Assembly (NCBI RefSeq): GCF_008107725.1
Contig: NZ_VIRN01000061.1
Span: 1-64,000, forward strand
Direction: 5' to 3'
Source: Marinobacter sp. BW6
GTDB taxonomy: Bacteria > Pseudomonadota > Gammaproteobacteria > Pseudomonadales > Oleiphilaceae
Length of the DNA: 64,000 nucleotides
Shown here: positions 20,172-30,105 of the stretch, one piece after another
Layout: every line of letters begins with the position of its first letter
Numbering within the stretch: position 1 is the first letter of the stretch
Notes under the pieces: generated by a model
The model's input: only the letters and a program-made list of their open reading frames with translations
What the model was told of the DNA's origin: nothing
Database searches by the model: none
Position numbers and translations under genes: made by a program

Positions 20172-21236
20172 TCAACCAAATAACGCCCGCATACCGGTAA
20201 TATTCGGGTTATGCACCACCCCCTTTTCGGTGACGATGGCGTCAATCAGGCTGGCCGGTGTCACATCGAAGACCGGATTGAACACGTTGACGCCTTCCGG
20301 CGCCAGCCCAATGCCGCGTATCTCCCGGATTTCAACACTCTCGCGCTCCTCAATGGGGACATCCGCCCCTGACGCCATGGCCATATCCACCGTGCTCGAG
20401 GGCGCGACTACCATAAAGCCCACATTGTGATGGCGAGCCAGAACCGCCAGGCTGTAGGTGCCGATCTTGTTAACCACATCGCCATTGGCGGTGATCCGAT
20501 CCGCGCCGACGATCACCCAGCGCACGTCTTTAAGGGCCATGATTGTAGCAGCGGCACCATCAGCATTCAGCGTGACAGGAATGCCCTCCCGGGACAGCTC
20601 CCAGGCCGTCAGTCGGCTGCCCTGAAGCCAGGGTCGGGTTTCATCGGCATAAACTTCTTTCAGCAGTTTTTTCTCGTTCAGCCGACGAACAACGCCCAAA
20701 GCTGTGCCATAACCCCCGGTAGCAAGGGCGCCGGTGTTGCAATGCGTTAGCACCGAAAGGGGTTTCGTTGCTCCGATAACTGCAAGAGCATGGTCCGCCA
20801 TGGCAAAATTGGCTGCCAGGTCTTCCTCATGGATCGCCTCGGCCTCCCGGGCCAGCCGTTTTACCGCCTCGTTCAGAGAGTGACAGGCGTGAAACACCCG
20901 CTCCATGCGCTGCAGTGCCCAGAACAGGTTCACCGCCGTCGGCCTTGATGCTGCAAGCTCTCGGATGGCTTGCTTGATTTCTGCCTTCCAGTCGCCACCA
21001 CCGGCGTGCCTCGCTGCCAGGGCCACGCCGTAAGCTGCGCTGATACCGATTGCAGGCGCGCCCCGAACCACCATATCCCGGATACTCTCCGATACTCCGG
21101 CCGCTCCTTCCAGCGTTATCCAATGCTCCTCTCCTGGCAGCAAGCGTTGGTCAAGCAGCTCAAGACTGCCGCCATGCCAACGTATTGCAACGGTGCCAAT
21201 GCCACGTTCAGAAGAGGGGTTCGGGGTTGTTGCCAT
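20172..21236 (-). CDS. mtnA: Methylthioribose-1-phosphate isomerase
   Basis: MtnA converts 5-methylthioribose 1-phosphate to methylthioribulose 1-phosphate in methionine salvage from methylthioadenosine. At 354 residues it matches the family, an eIF2B-like fold. Signatures: [18 protein letters not shown] near residue 52, [15 protein letters not shown] (catalytic region) about residues 165-180, and [20 protein letters not shown] with the catalytic Asp. It is divergent from a methylthioadenosine/SAH-deaminase-like gene, so substrate supply and use sit side by side. An operator-like palindrome lies between them. Confidence 0.94.
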   Translation of the reverse strand: MATTPNPSSERGIGTVAIRWHGGSLELLDQRLLPGEEHWITLEGAAGVSESIRDMVVRGAPAIGISAAYGVALAARHAGGGDWKAEIKQAIRELAASRPTAVNLFWALQRMERVFHACHSLNEAVKRLAREAEAIHEEDLAANFAMADHALAVIGATKPLSVLTHCNTGALATGGYGTALGVVRRLNEKKLLKEVYADETRPWLQGSRLTAWELSREGIPVTLNADGAAATIMALKDVRWVIVGADRITANGDVVNKIGTYSLAVLARHHNVGFMVVAPSSTVDMAMASGADVPIEERESVEIREIRGIGLAPEGVNVFNPVFDVTPASLIDAIVTEKGVVHNPNITGMRALFG

Positions 21237-21252
21237 AGAAAACTGCTCCGGT

Positions 21253-21290
21253 TTTTCAGCGCTGAAAACTGTGATTATAACGGTTATACT
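21253..21290 (+). promoter_or_regulatory. Promoter with overlapping palindrome, mtnA/deaminase intergenic
   Basis: A perfect 16-bp palindrome TTTTCAGCGCTGAAAA (21253-21268) overlaps a predicted -35 CTGAAA (21262-21267). A 17-bp spacer then leads to a good -10 TATACT (21285-21290). A factor bound at the palindrome would occlude the plus-strand promoter and could also act on divergent mtnA. Confidence 0.5.
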
Positions 21291-21348
21291 TCCGGGCTAC
21301 ATTTTCAAGGTGCGGCAGCTCCGCGCCAAGCGCTGCAAGGCAGGATTA

Positions 21349-22686
21349 ATGACGGCAGACACCATCACAGCGGCCGATATTCGCATCAACGCACGCTGGC
21401 TGATTCCAATTGAGCCGGCTGGCACGGTGCTTGAGAATCACGCAGTCATTATCCAGGGCAAGCGCCTTGCTGCAGTGATCCCCCAAGAACAGGCGGACCG
21501 GACGTTCCGAACCCGTGAAACCGTCGACCTTCCGCACCATGTTGTCATGCCTGGCCTGATCAATATGCACGGCCACGCGGCTATGACGCTGTTTCGCGGC
21601 ATGGCGGATGATCTCCCGCTAATGACCTGGCTGAATGATCACATCTGGCCCGCCGAAGGTCGCTTTATCAGCGAACAGTTCATCGCCGATGGCACCCAAC
21701 TGGCGATGGCCGAAATGCTGCGAACCGGAACCACCACGTTTTCGGATATGTATTTCTTCCCGGAAATTGCAGCTCAGATGGCGCACGATGCGGGCATTCG
21801 CGCGCAAATCTGTTTTCCGCTGCTTGACTTCCCGACACCCTGGGGTGCCGGCCCGGACGAGTATCTGAGCAAGGGTGCCGACTTTATAGACACCTGGAAA
21901 ACCGATGGCTACATCATGCCGGCCATTGGCCCCCACGCACCCTACACCGTGTCCGACGGGCCGATGATTGAAGCCGTCCGACTGTCGGAAAAGACCGGCG
22001 CGGCCATCCAGATACACCTGCACGAAACCGCATTCGAAGTGGCCGAGGCTACTGAAAAGCTGGGGCAACGGCCGACTGCCCGACTGGCGGATCTCGGCTT
22101 GCTTCGCCCAGAGACCCAGTGCGTACACATGACCCAGATTGATGGCAGCGATATCAGTTTGCTTAAACAAACGGGCGCCCATGTCATCCACTGCCCGGAA
22201 TCGAATCTGAAGCTGGCCAGCGGCCTTTGTCCGGTGCAGGAACTCCTTGATAACGGGGTAAACGTCGCCATTGGCACCGATGGCGCCGCCAGCAACAACG
22301 ACCTCGATCTGTTCGGGGAACTCCGGACCGCCGCCATGATGGCCAAGGTTGTGGCCAATGATGCCTCGGCGCTATCGGCACACAGGGCCCTCGAGATGGC
22401 CACCATCAACGGAGCAAAGGCCCTGAGGCGGGACCATGAGCTGGGTTCTCTGGTCGAGGGCAAACTGGCGGACATCATTGCCGTTGATCTGAGCGACCCG
22501 TTTTTACAGCCGGTCTACGACCCGGCCTCGCACCTGGTCTACAGTAACCATGGTCGATCAGTAAGCCACAGCTGGATTAACGGCGTACCACAAGTACAGG
22601 ATGGCCGGCTTACCCGCATTGACGTTGCCGATCTCATGCTTCGAGTTGAGGACTGGGCCGGGCGAATCCGTACAAAGGCTGACTAA
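21349..22686 (+). CDS. 5-methylthioadenosine/S-adenosylhomocysteine deaminase-like amidohydrolase
   Basis: This is a TRZ/ATZ-family amidohydrolase of 445 residues. Metal ligands: the HxH of [16 protein letters not shown] near residue 70, a later His in [10 protein letters not shown], and the Asp of [14 protein letters not shown]. It probably deaminates methylthioadenosine or S-adenosylhomocysteine to the inosine forms; the pairing with mtnA supports MTA as substrate, but the exact substrate is inference. The start at 21349 has an AGGA site 7 bp upstream; the frame extends to 21193 inside mtnA. It begins a run with ubiG, mupP and yciK, as in Pseudomonas. Confidence 0.85.
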   Translation: MTADTITAADIRINARWLIPIEPAGTVLENHAVIIQGKRLAAVIPQEQADRTFRTRETVDLPHHVVMPGLINMHGHAAMTLFRGMADDLPLMTWLNDHIWPAEGRFISEQFIADGTQLAMAEMLRTGTTTFSDMYFFPEIAAQMAHDAGIRAQICFPLLDFPTPWGAGPDEYLSKGADFIDTWKTDGYIMPAIGPHAPYTVSDGPMIEAVRLSEKTGAAIQIHLHETAFEVAEATEKLGQRPTARLADLGLLRPETQCVHMTQIDGSDISLLKQTGAHVIHCPESNLKLASGLCPVQELLDNGVNVAIGTDGAASNNDLDLFGELRTAAMMAKVVANDASALSAHRALEMATINGAKALRRDHELGSLVEGKLADIIAVDLSDPFLQPVYDPASHLVYSNHGRSVSHSWINGVPQVQDGRLTRIDVADLMLRVEDWAGRIRTKAD

Positions 22687-22721
22687 CCGATTTCCTATTG
22701 ATTCACCAGGCAGAACCAACC

Positions 22722-23438
22722 ATGACAAACCAGAACGTAGACCGGAACGAGATCGCCAAATTCGAAGCCCTGGCCAGCCGCTGGTGGGACCCTTCAAGCG
22801 AATTCAAGCCGCTGCACGATATCAACCCGCTGCGCCTGAACTACATTGACGAAAGAGTTTCACTGGCCGGAAAACGGGCTCTGGATGTAGGCTGCGGTGG
22901 CGGCCTCCTGTCAGAGGGCATGGCCCAGCGTGGGGCCCATGTTACCGGCATCGACATGGGCGAGGCCCCCCTCTCGGTCGCGCGGCTGCACGGCATGGAG
23001 AGCGGCGTGAACGTAGATTATCGGCAGATCACCGTCGAGGAGCTGGTACAGGACAGCGGGCATGCCGGCCAATACGATGTCGTTACCTGCCTGGAAATGC
23101 TGGAGCATGTGCCGGATCCGGCATCGGTAATCAGGGCCTGTGCCGCCATGCTGAAACCCGGCGGTCATCTGTTTGTCTCAACTATCAACCGCAACCCCAA
23201 GTCGTTCCTGTTTGCGATTGTCGGGGCGGAATATGTTCTCCGGTTGCTGCCCAAGGGCACCCATGAATGGAAGAAATTTATCCGGCCTTCGGAAATGTCC
23301 GACCACCTGCGCCACGCGGGGCTGGATGTCCGGGAACTGACCGGGATGACCTACAACCCGATTACCAAGGTCTACAAACTGGGCCGGGACGTAGACGTCA
23401 ATTACCTGATGCACGCCAGGGATATCCGTGAAGCCTGA
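22722..23438 (+). CDS. ubiG: Ubiquinone biosynthesis O-methyltransferase
   Basis: UbiG performs both O-methylations of ubiquinone synthesis. The 238-residue SAM-dependent methyltransferase has motif [21 protein letters not shown], then [13 protein letters not shown], and the family-typical N terminus [20 protein letters not shown]. The ATG at 22722 is preferred over an upstream TTG at 22698, as homologues start near MTNQN. The next gene begins inside its last codons, so translation is coupled. Confidence 0.94.
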   Translation: MTNQNVDRNEIAKFEALASRWWDPSSEFKPLHDINPLRLNYIDERVSLAGKRALDVGCGGGLLSEGMAQRGAHVTGIDMGEAPLSVARLHGMESGVNVDYRQITVEELVQDSGHAGQYDVVTCLEMLEHVPDPASVIRACAAMLKPGGHLFVSTINRNPKSFLFAIVGAEYVLRLLPKGTHEWKKFIRPSEMSDHLRHAGLDVRELTGMTYNPITKVYKLGRDVDVNYLMHARDIREA

Positions 23439-24099
23439 AAACACTCAACAAACCTCGGCGGTCCTGTTTGACCTGGACGGGACGCTGATCGACACGGCGC
23501 CGGACTTTATCCGGTGCCTGAACCAGTTGCGGGAACAGCACGGACTGCCTGCCCTGCCCCCCGAGCATATTCGACGTTCGGTCTCAAACGGCGCTCGCGC
23601 CATGATCCGGGTCGGCTTCGACCTGGAGCCTGAACATCCGGAGTACCTGGAGAAGCACACCGCGTTCCTCGACCTCTACGAGGCCGGCGTGGCGGTAGAA
23701 ACCAGCCTGTTTGAAGGCATGGACGAGCTCCTCAAAGCGCTTGAGGCGCGAGGTATTCCGTGGGGCATTGTCACCAACAAGCCTGCCCGATTCGCGGTTC
23801 CGCTAATCGAAGCCCTGGACCTGGCAGATCGGTGTGGGGCGCTGGTGTGCCCTGATCATGTCGCTCAGCGCAAACCTCATCCCGAAGCCCTTTTGCTCGC
23901 CTGCCAGCAGATGGGGACCGAGCCCGGTTCAGGGATCTATGTAGGCGACCACGAACGGGACATCGAGGCCGGCCGCAATGCCGGCATGAAGACCATCGCG
24001 GTCCGCTACGGTTATATCGAGCAGCCGGAAGCCATTGACCTGTGGCAAGCGGATCTCATTGCAGACACCGTCACGGACCTGGCAAAGCTGTTACAATAG
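23428..24099 (+). CDS. mupP: HAD phosphatase, MupP / phosphoglycolate phosphatase type
   Basis: This HAD-superfamily phosphatase of 223 residues has motif [16 protein letters not shown] at about residue 13, motif II GIVTNKP, and motif III/IV KPHPEAL with [12 protein letters not shown]. Sequence alone cannot separate phosphoglycolate phosphatase from MurNAc-6-phosphate phosphatase (MupP, peptidoglycan recycling). The position between ubiG and a YciK-type gene matches the Pseudomonas mupP locus and favours MupP. It starts at GTG 23428, preceded by AGGG, with an 11-bp overlap with ubiG. Confidence 0.85.
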   Translation: MKPENTQQTSAVLFDLDGTLIDTAPDFIRCLNQLREQHGLPALPPEHIRRSVSNGARAMIRVGFDLEPEHPEYLEKHTAFLDLYEAGVAVETSLFEGMDELLKALEARGIPWGIVTNKPARFAVPLIEALDLADRCGALVCPDHVAQRKPHPEALLLACQQMGTEPGSGIYVGDHERDIEAGRNAGMKTIAVRYGYIEQPEAIDLWQADLIADTVTDLAKLLQ

Positions 24100-24156
24100 C
24101 GCATCAAATTTAGGACCCGGTGTTCAGCCGGTAACAGCCTGACACGGAGACAGGTT

Positions 24157-24906
24157 ATGCATGATTACCAAGCGCCCGCCGATCTTCTGAAAGACCGTAT
24201 CGTTATGGTGACGGGTGCCGGCAGCGGCATTGGCCGGGCAGCGGCGAAGGCCTATGCCGCCCACGGTGCGACCGTCGTACTGGTTGGCCGAACTGTCAGC
24301 AAGCTGGAAACGGTTTACGACGAAATCGAGGCCGCCGGTCACCCGAAGCCCGCCATCGTACCCATGAACTTTGAGGGTGCGGCGGTGAAGGATTACGAAG
24401 AGCTGGCCATGACTCTCGAAGACAACTTCGGCCAGCTCGATGGTTTGCTTCACAACGCGGCTATCCTGGGCGATCGCAGCCCGGTGGAGTTGTATGACCC
24501 GGAAACCTGGAACAAAGTCATGCATGTAAATGCAACGGCTCCATTCCTGCTCAGCCGGGCCATGATCCCCCTTTTGCGAAAATCCGATGATGCTTCGGTG
24601 ATTTTCACATCGTCTGGTGTTGGCCGGAAGGCGAAAGCCTACTGGGGTGCCTACGCAGTGTCCAAGTTCGCCGTCGAGGGCCTGAGCCAGTTGCTATCCG
24701 AAGAACTGGATGACGAGCGTCACAATGTCCGGGTAAACAGTCTGAACCCCGGCGCCACCCGTACCAATATGAGAGCCCACGCCTACCCGGCGGAGAACCC
24801 ACAGCAGAATCCGGCACCGGAAGACCTGATGCCGATATACCTGTATCTCATGGGCAAGGACAGTCAGGGCGTTAACGGCCAGAAACTGGACGCACAGCCG
24901 AAATAA
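24157..24906 (+). CDS. yciK: YciK family short-chain dehydrogenase
   Basis: This is a classical SDR of 249 residues: cofactor loop VTGAGSGIGRAAAKAY at residue 18, NNAG-equivalent HNAAILGD, catalytic Ser in FTSSGVGRKAKAYWGAYAVSK (YxxxK included) and the NSLNPGATRTNM tail. YciK is an oxidoreductase of unknown physiological substrate. A GGAGACAGG site precedes the ATG. Its stop overlaps the next start by one base (TAATG), so the two are coupled. Confidence 0.88.
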   Translation: MHDYQAPADLLKDRIVMVTGAGSGIGRAAAKAYAAHGATVVLVGRTVSKLETVYDEIEAAGHPKPAIVPMNFEGAAVKDYEELAMTLEDNFGQLDGLLHNAAILGDRSPVELYDPETWNKVMHVNATAPFLLSRAMIPLLRKSDDASVIFTSSGVGRKAKAYWGAYAVSKFAVEGLSQLLSEELDDERHNVRVNSLNPGATRTNMRAHAYPAENPQQNPAPEDLMPIYLYLMGKDSQGVNGQKLDAQPK

Positions 24907-25139
24907 TGGAACTGCTTTTCTACACAACATCCCAGTGCCATTTGTGCGAACTGGCAGAAGCCCTGCTTGTAAATACGCCCATGCCGGAGCCGATCCCGGT
25001 AGACGTTGTGGACATTGCCCAGTCCGAAGAGCTGGTGGAACGCTACGGCACCCGGATACCGGTGCTTAGACGCAACGATACCGGTGCGGAACTGGACTGG
25101 CCTTTTACCAGGGATGAATTACTCACATTCCTGCAATGA
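24906..25139 (+). CDS. Glutaredoxin-like (DUF836) protein
   Basis: This small thioredoxin-fold protein has 77 residues with a CHLC dithiol motif at residues 11-14 and a cis-Pro region TRIPVLRR. It resembles the DUF836/glutaredoxin-like family of redox proteins, whose partners are unknown. Its start overlaps the yciK stop by one base, and yaaA follows 12 bp downstream, so it sits mid-operon. Confidence 0.85.
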   Translation: MELLFYTTSQCHLCELAEALLVNTPMPEPIPVDVVDIAQSEELVERYGTRIPVLRRNDTGAELDWPFTRDELLTFLQ

Positions 25140-25151
25140 GGATTGCCTGAC

Positions 25152-25922
25152 ATGCTGATGGTTATTTCCCCTGCCAAAACGCTGGACTACGAAAGCCCGC
25201 TGGCGACCAACACGTATACCCAGCCGGAGTTCCTCGAGGATGCCTGCGAGCTGGTCGACCAGCTCAAGGGGCTGGAGCCGCATCAGATCAGCAATCTGAT
25301 GAGCATCAGCGACAAGCTGGGCCAACTGAACGCTGAGCGCTTCAGAAACTGGCACACACCGTTTACCCCGGAAAATGCCCGCCAGGCTGTACTGGCATTC
25401 AAGGGCGATGTTTACACAGGGCTGGACGCCGAAAGCTTCAGCGAGGCCGATTTCGAGTTTGCCCAGCAACACCTGCGCATGCTGTCGGGCCTCTACGGGG
25501 TTCTGAAACCGCTGGACCTGATGCAACCCTATCGTCTGGAAATGGGTACCCGGTTCGAGAATGACCGTGGCAAGGACCTCTACGCATTCTGGGGCAACAA
25601 GATAACTGACGAGATCAACCGGCTGCTGGCAGACGACGACGGCGTACTGGTAAACCTTGCCTCCAATGAGTATTTCAAAAGCGTAAAGAAGAAAGACCTT
25701 GAAGGTCGGTTGATTACCCCCCAATTCAAGGACTGGAAGAATGGTCAGTACAAGATGATCAGCTTCTACGCCAAGAAAGCCCGCGGCCTGATGTGTCGGT
25801 TTGCCATCGAGAACCGCATTACCCAAGCCGACGACCTCAAGGGGTTTAACCTCGAAGGCTATTACTTCAGCGAAGACCAATCCGATAAGAACAACTGGGT
25901 TTTCCTGCGGGATGAACAGTAA
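25152..25922 (+). CDS. yaaA: Peroxide stress protein YaaA
   Basis: YaaA (DUF328) lowers free intracellular iron and protects DNA and protein during hydrogen-peroxide stress. The 256 residues match the family and begin [17 protein letters not shown]. The conserved [14 protein letters not shown] and [22 protein letters not shown] stretches are present. I place the start at ATG 25152, 9 bp after a GAGGA site; a TTG at 25143 lies too close to that site. It is part of the yciK-to-rdgC run. Confidence 0.92.
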   Translation: MLMVISPAKTLDYESPLATNTYTQPEFLEDACELVDQLKGLEPHQISNLMSISDKLGQLNAERFRNWHTPFTPENARQAVLAFKGDVYTGLDAESFSEADFEFAQQHLRMLSGLYGVLKPLDLMQPYRLEMGTRFENDRGKDLYAFWGNKITDEINRLLADDDGVLVNLASNEYFKSVKKKDLEGRLITPQFKDWKNGQYKMISFYAKKARGLMCRFAIENRITQADDLKGFNLEGYYFSEDQSDKNNWVFLRDEQ

Positions 25923-25946
25923 TCCACGTTGATATCGGAGTAAGCA

Positions 25947-26147
25947 ATGAACGAAGCAGTGTTTTCCCAGATCGCCATGCTGGTGTTTCTGACCGGCCTG
26001 ATTGTCTGGATGGGTATCATCGTCTGGGATCTGGCCAAGAAATCCCAGGCCGGAAGGTTCGGCACCATCGCCCTGTTTACGGTGCTGGGCGCAGGCGTTG
26101 TGGGCTTTATTATCAAAACCGTACTCGTAGAGATCTTGCAAATATGA
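25947..26147 (+). CDS. DUF2788 small inner-membrane protein
   Basis: This 66-residue protein consists almost only of two transmembrane helices (about 7-28 and 42-62) joined by a short basic loop KKSQAGRFG. It matches the DUF2788 family of small gammaproteobacterial membrane proteins, function unknown. It lies between yaaA and rdgC on the same strand, 24 bp and 19 bp from its neighbours. Confidence 0.8.
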   Translation: MNEAVFSQIAMLVFLTGLIVWMGIIVWDLAKKSQAGRFGTIALFTVLGAGVVGFIIKTVLVEILQI

Positions 26148-26166
26148 AAGACAAGGACCAGCCCTG

Positions 26167-27093
26167 ATGTGGTTTCGCAACGCCCGCGTATTTCGATTTA
26201 CCAAACCGTTTGATATCTCCGCCGAAGAGCTCGAGGAAAAACTGCAGGCCGATGCCTTCAAACCCTGTGGGCCCCAGGAAACCAGCCGCCAGGGCTGGGC
26301 ACCGCCGCTGGGCAAGCATGGAGAACAACTGGTGCACAGCGCCAACGGCTATCATCTGATCGCTCTGCGCAAGGAAGAGAAGATTCTTCCGGGACCGGTG
26401 GTAAAGGAAGCCGTTGAAGAGAAAGCCGAAGCGATCGAATTCGAGCAGGGCCGTAAGGTCCGACGCAAAGAAAAGGATGAAATCAAGGAACAGGTGATGC
26501 TGGAGATGCTGCCCCAGGCCTTCTCCAAAAACCGTCGCTGCTTCGCCTATCTCGCACCACAGGACGGCGTTCTGGTGGTGGATGCCGGCTCCGCCAAACA
26601 GGCTGAAGATCTGGCCTCCACTCTGCGCAAAAGCCTGGGTTCATTACCGGTTCGTCCGCCCGCCGTGGAACAGGCGCCCGCCTTCACCTTTACCGGCTGG
26701 CTGAACGAATCCATCGATCTGCCTGCCAAGGTGGTTCTGGGCAGTGAATGCGAGCTGAAAGATCCGTCGGAAGATGGTGGGGTTGTGCGCTGCAAAGGCC
26801 TGGATCTGAAAGCCGATGAGATCCGCAATCATCTGGATGCAGGAATGCAGGTGACCAAGCTGTCCCTGACCTGGGACGACAACGTCTCCTTCGTGCTGGA
26901 TGAAGAACTGGGCATTCGTCGACTGAAATTCGGCGAAACACTTCAGGACCAGCTGGACGATGTCGATGTGGATGACGCCGTTGCCAAGTTTGATGCGGCG
27001 TTCACGCTGATGACCCTGGAGCTGTCTCGACTGATTCCGGGACTCCTCGAAGCGTTGGGCGGTGAAGATCGCTCAGCGATTGTCGAAGAATAA
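26167..27093 (+). CDS. rdgC: Recombination-associated protein RdgC
   Basis: RdgC forms a ring-shaped dimer that binds double-stranded DNA and counteracts RecA loading. The 308-residue protein has the family start MWFRNARVFRFTKPFDISAE, the ETSRQGWAPPLG stretch and the C-terminal LSLTWDDNVSFVLDEELGIR and LKFGETLQDQ motifs. It is last in the yciK-yaaA run and convergent with the PatZ-like gene; a perfect hairpin lies between the two. Confidence 0.94.
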   Translation: MWFRNARVFRFTKPFDISAEELEEKLQADAFKPCGPQETSRQGWAPPLGKHGEQLVHSANGYHLIALRKEEKILPGPVVKEAVEEKAEAIEFEQGRKVRRKEKDEIKEQVMLEMLPQAFSKNRRCFAYLAPQDGVLVVDAGSAKQAEDLASTLRKSLGSLPVRPPAVEQAPAFTFTGWLNESIDLPAKVVLGSECELKDPSEDGGVVRCKGLDLKADEIRNHLDAGMQVTKLSLTWDDNVSFVLDEELGIRRLKFGETLQDQLDDVDVDDAVAKFDAAFTLMTLELSRLIPGLLEALGGEDRSAIVEE

Positions 27094-27105
27094 AGCCGTG
27101 AACAC

Positions 27106-27134
27106 GGGATCAGATGAAACGTTCATCTGACCCC
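27106..27134. terminator. Bidirectional hairpin between rdgC and the acetyltransferase gene
   Basis: CAGATGAA (27111-27118) and TTCATCTG (27122-27129) pair perfectly around ACG, extended by TC/GA and an outer GGG/CCC across one mismatch. It lies between two convergent genes. There is no U-tract, so termination efficiency is uncertain. Confidence 0.5.
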
Positions 27135-27151
27135 GTCCTGGCCCAACCCCC

Positions 27152-29896
27152 TCAGTGAGCGCTCTTTCCCAACCGCTCTCGCTGCCAGTCTTTTTCCGGT
27201 TCGTTCAGAACCAGCCGCAGATCCATCACTTCCTCCTCGGTATTAAACTTGACCTCAAACCCCAGATGCTCTGCCAGCTGCAACATAGGACGATTGTCCG
27301 GCAGCACGTTGCCAACCATTTCCACGGTGCCACGGGCCCGGCAATAATCGATCATCTTCTGCATCAGGGCTACGCCGAGGCCCTCCCCTTTCATTTTGTC
27401 GTGCACCATGACCGCAAACTCGCATTGCAGGTTGTCAGCGTCGGTCCAGGTGCGCACGGTTCCCAGGGTCTCCTCCCCTTCGCCGTCTTCCCGGGGCGCA
27501 TTGGCAATAAAGACCATCTCCCGGTCGTAATCGATCTGCACCATCTGGGCAACGTCTTCCCGTGAGAAATGCTTGCGATACTGGAAAAAGCGGTAACGAA
27601 TGGATTCCGGTGACTGCAACTCATGGAACGCCCGGTGGGCAGGCTCGTCCTCGGCCAATACCGGTCGAATGATGACCCGGCGGCCGGATTTCGGCAGAAC
27701 AATCCATTCCTCCAGTTCCCGCGGGTATGGCTGAATGATCGGCCGGCCCGGCTTGTCGGCCAGATTGATAGCGATATTCACCGCCACGGCGCCCTGCTCG
27801 TTGAACAGCAAGGGCGATATCTCCAGCCCCTGAATCTCCGGGATGTCGATCACAATCTGGGAGAGAGTCACCAGGGTCTCGGATACCGCCCGGATATCCT
27901 CCTCCGGCTTCAGGCTATGCTCTTTCAGCAGCTTGTACATGTAGGTACGGCGCAGAAGCTCTCGGGCCAGCACCATGTTCAACGGCGGCAGTGCTATCTG
28001 CCGATCAGTCATGACGTTTATCTGAGCACCTGCGGCGCCACATACGACCAACGGACCAAACAGTGAGTCACGGGTAATGCCAACGCTGAACTCAATGCCC
28101 CCGACATGCTGATAGGAACGTTGAACTGCAAACCCGAGGAAGCCACTGTCCGGGAAGTGGCTCTTGTATTCCTCCATCAGGTAGCGGCAGGAATCCATGA
28201 TCGCTGCTTCGCTGTTGAGCTTCTGTACCGTGCCTTTGTAACGACGCTGGGTCGGACTCAGATTCAGGAAAGGATGGCAGGCCTGCTCATGAATAATGGT
28301 TATGTCGATGGGGCGGCGTTCAACCGCAAACACCTCCAGAACCTCTTCCATGTCGTCGCAATACATGGTGTCGATGGTGTTGATACCATAGTCCCGCACC
28401 AGATCCCGGGCTTCCCGGTTCGATAGATGATAGCGACCTGAGCGCAACGCCCTGCTGACCACGTGACGGGTGTGGGTCCGATCTGCGAAGTGATCAGTAA
28501 AGGACTCAGGGGTTTCGGTCAGTAACCGCTGAACCCGCTGGTGACGAACATGCTGCATGAACGCCATAACGGCTTTTTCGGGATTGAAGAACGATGGCAG
28601 CCCGGCCCGGTAAAACTCTTCCCGGGCATCCATGACCGTACTCTGGCCGAGCCAACAGGTGAATACGTTCAGGCGGGTTCCTTTCGAAGCCTGCACGACG
28701 GCGTCTGCAATCTGGAGGCTGTCCTCTGTCAGGCTCGGCGCATACATCACCAGAACGTTCGCTACTTCCGGATCCTTGGCCAGAATCTTGATGGCCTTGC
28801 CATACAACTCCGGCGAGGCATCGTAGTTAAGGTCAATGGGGTTCTTGCGAGTCCAGTATGGTGGCAGCAGCTCAGCCAGGGCCCCGATACTGGAATTCGA
28901 CAGCTCCGCCAGTTCACCGCCCAGGTCAGCCAGCCGATCGACAGCCAACACACCCGGGCCAACCCCATTGGCCATGATCGCCAGAGTTTCACGGCGCAAG
29001 GGACGCATGCGGGTCAAAGTCTCGAGCGCATCAAACATTTGGCCAAGACCGTCCACCCGAAGCACACCGGCCCGCTGGAGCATGGCGTCGTAGATCGGAT
29101 CACTGCGTTTCAGACCATCGGGCAGATCGTGGGGAAACCACTCCGATTCCGGGACCCGACCAGACTTCACCGCAATCACCGGTTTGGTGCGGGATGCCAC
29201 CCGAACCGCCGACATGAAACGCCGGGCATTGGGGATGTTCTCGATATGCAGAAGAATCGCACGGGTCTGGGTGTCCTGCGCCAGATAATCAATCAGGTCG
29301 TCGTGATCGATATCCATGCCATCGCCCAGGGTCAGAAAGTAGGAAAACCCCACACCCCGGGCGAACGCCCAATCTATGACTGAGCTGGCAATAGTGCCGG
29401 ACTGGCCGACGAAGGCAACCCGGCCCGGAATGGCGCCCATATGGGCGTAGGTGGCGTTCAGGCTACGGGCCGGAACCATCAGACCGATCGTATTGGGGCC
29501 AAGCACCCTGATGCCGGTTTCCCGGGCGGCCTCGCGCACGGAATACATCAGGGGCTGGCCGGTTTTACTGTGAGTACGGGACATACCCCCGGTCATAACG
29601 ATGGCGGTGCGTACCCCGGCTTCCCCCAGCCGCTTGATGGTCTTGGCCACGGTATCCGGCGGCGTACAGATAATTGCCAGGTCCGGGGAAAACTCCATTT
29701 TCGAGACTTTCTTGACGCAGGGTACCCCGTGCACGTTGTCGTAATCGTTCTGGTTCACGACCAGCAACCGCCCCGGATAACCGCCCCCCATAAGGTTCCG
29801 CAATACCATGCCGCCAAGGTTGTCTGCCCGCTCCGATGCACCGATCACCGCAATGGATGCGGGGTTGAACAGGCTCTCCAGATACCGGGTGCTCAA
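27152..29896 (-). CDS. PatZ-like protein lysine acetyltransferase (acyl-CoA synthetase-like + GNAT)
   Basis: The protein has 914 residues, close to E. coli PatZ/Pka (886). Domains: CoA-binding Rossmann (about 10-135, SIAVIGASERADNLGGMVLRN), succinyl-CoA-ligase-like and flavodoxin-like domains (about 150-460), an ATP-grasp-like domain (about 490-720), and a C-terminal GNAT domain (about 740-895, with KMKGEGLGVALMQKMIDYCR). Such enzymes acetylate lysines, for example inactivating acetyl-CoA synthetase. The start is TTG 29896, with AGGAGA 6 bp upstream. It is divergent from a lysine deacetylase gene, so writer and eraser are adjacent. A weak promoter (TTACAC-N17-TATTAC) is possible in the gap. 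Confidence 0.88.
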   Translation of the reverse strand: MSTRYLESLFNPASIAVIGASERADNLGGMVLRNLMGGGYPGRLLVVNQNDYDNVHGVPCVKKVSKMEFSPDLAIICTPPDTVAKTIKRLGEAGVRTAIVMTGGMSRTHSKTGQPLMYSVREAARETGIRVLGPNTIGLMVPARSLNATYAHMGAIPGRVAFVGQSGTIASSVIDWAFARGVGFSYFLTLGDGMDIDHDDLIDYLAQDTQTRAILLHIENIPNARRFMSAVRVASRTKPVIAVKSGRVPESEWFPHDLPDGLKRSDPIYDAMLQRAGVLRVDGLGQMFDALETLTRMRPLRRETLAIMANGVGPGVLAVDRLADLGGELAELSNSSIGALAELLPPYWTRKNPIDLNYDASPELYGKAIKILAKDPEVANVLVMYAPSLTEDSLQIADAVVQASKGTRLNVFTCWLGQSTVMDAREEFYRAGLPSFFNPEKAVMAFMQHVRHQRVQRLLTETPESFTDHFADRTHTRHVVSRALRSGRYHLSNREARDLVRDYGINTIDTMYCDDMEEVLEVFAVERRPIDITIIHEQACHPFLNLSPTQRRYKGTVQKLNSEAAIMDSCRYLMEEYKSHFPDSGFLGFAVQRSYQHVGGIEFSVGITRDSLFGPLVVCGAAGAQINVMTDRQIALPPLNMVLARELLRRTYMYKLLKEHSLKPEEDIRAVSETLVTLSQIVIDIPEIQGLEISPLLFNEQGAVAVNIAINLADKPGRPIIQPYPRELEEWIVLPKSGRRVIIRPVLAEDEPAHRAFHELQSPESIRYRFFQYRKHFSREDVAQMVQIDYDREMVFIANAPREDGEGEETLGTVRTWTDADNLQCEFAVMVHDKMKGEGLGVALMQKMIDYCRARGTVEMVGNVLPDNRPMLQLAEHLGFEVKFNTEEEVMDLRLVLNEPEKDWQRERLGKSAH

Positions 29897-30105
29897 GCTG
29901 ACTCTCCTTTGTGAGTGGCCGGCAGGCCGTTAAGGAAATAAACGTAATAAAACAGGTTACTTATGAGTGTAACTCTTATCTTAGGCCTTGATCCCGCGAT
30001 GTGAAATGACTATCGCCCCTATAAGACCAAAGAAACACGGCATCGTGCAGTTTTCCCTGATAAGCTTGAAGAAAATATAAGCATATTGAAGGCAGTCCGA
30101 GACGT

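Noticed and set aside
25119..26345. Open frame antisense to yaaA, DUF2788 and rdgC (about 408 codons)
   Set aside because: It spans three convincing genes and has no similarity to known proteins.
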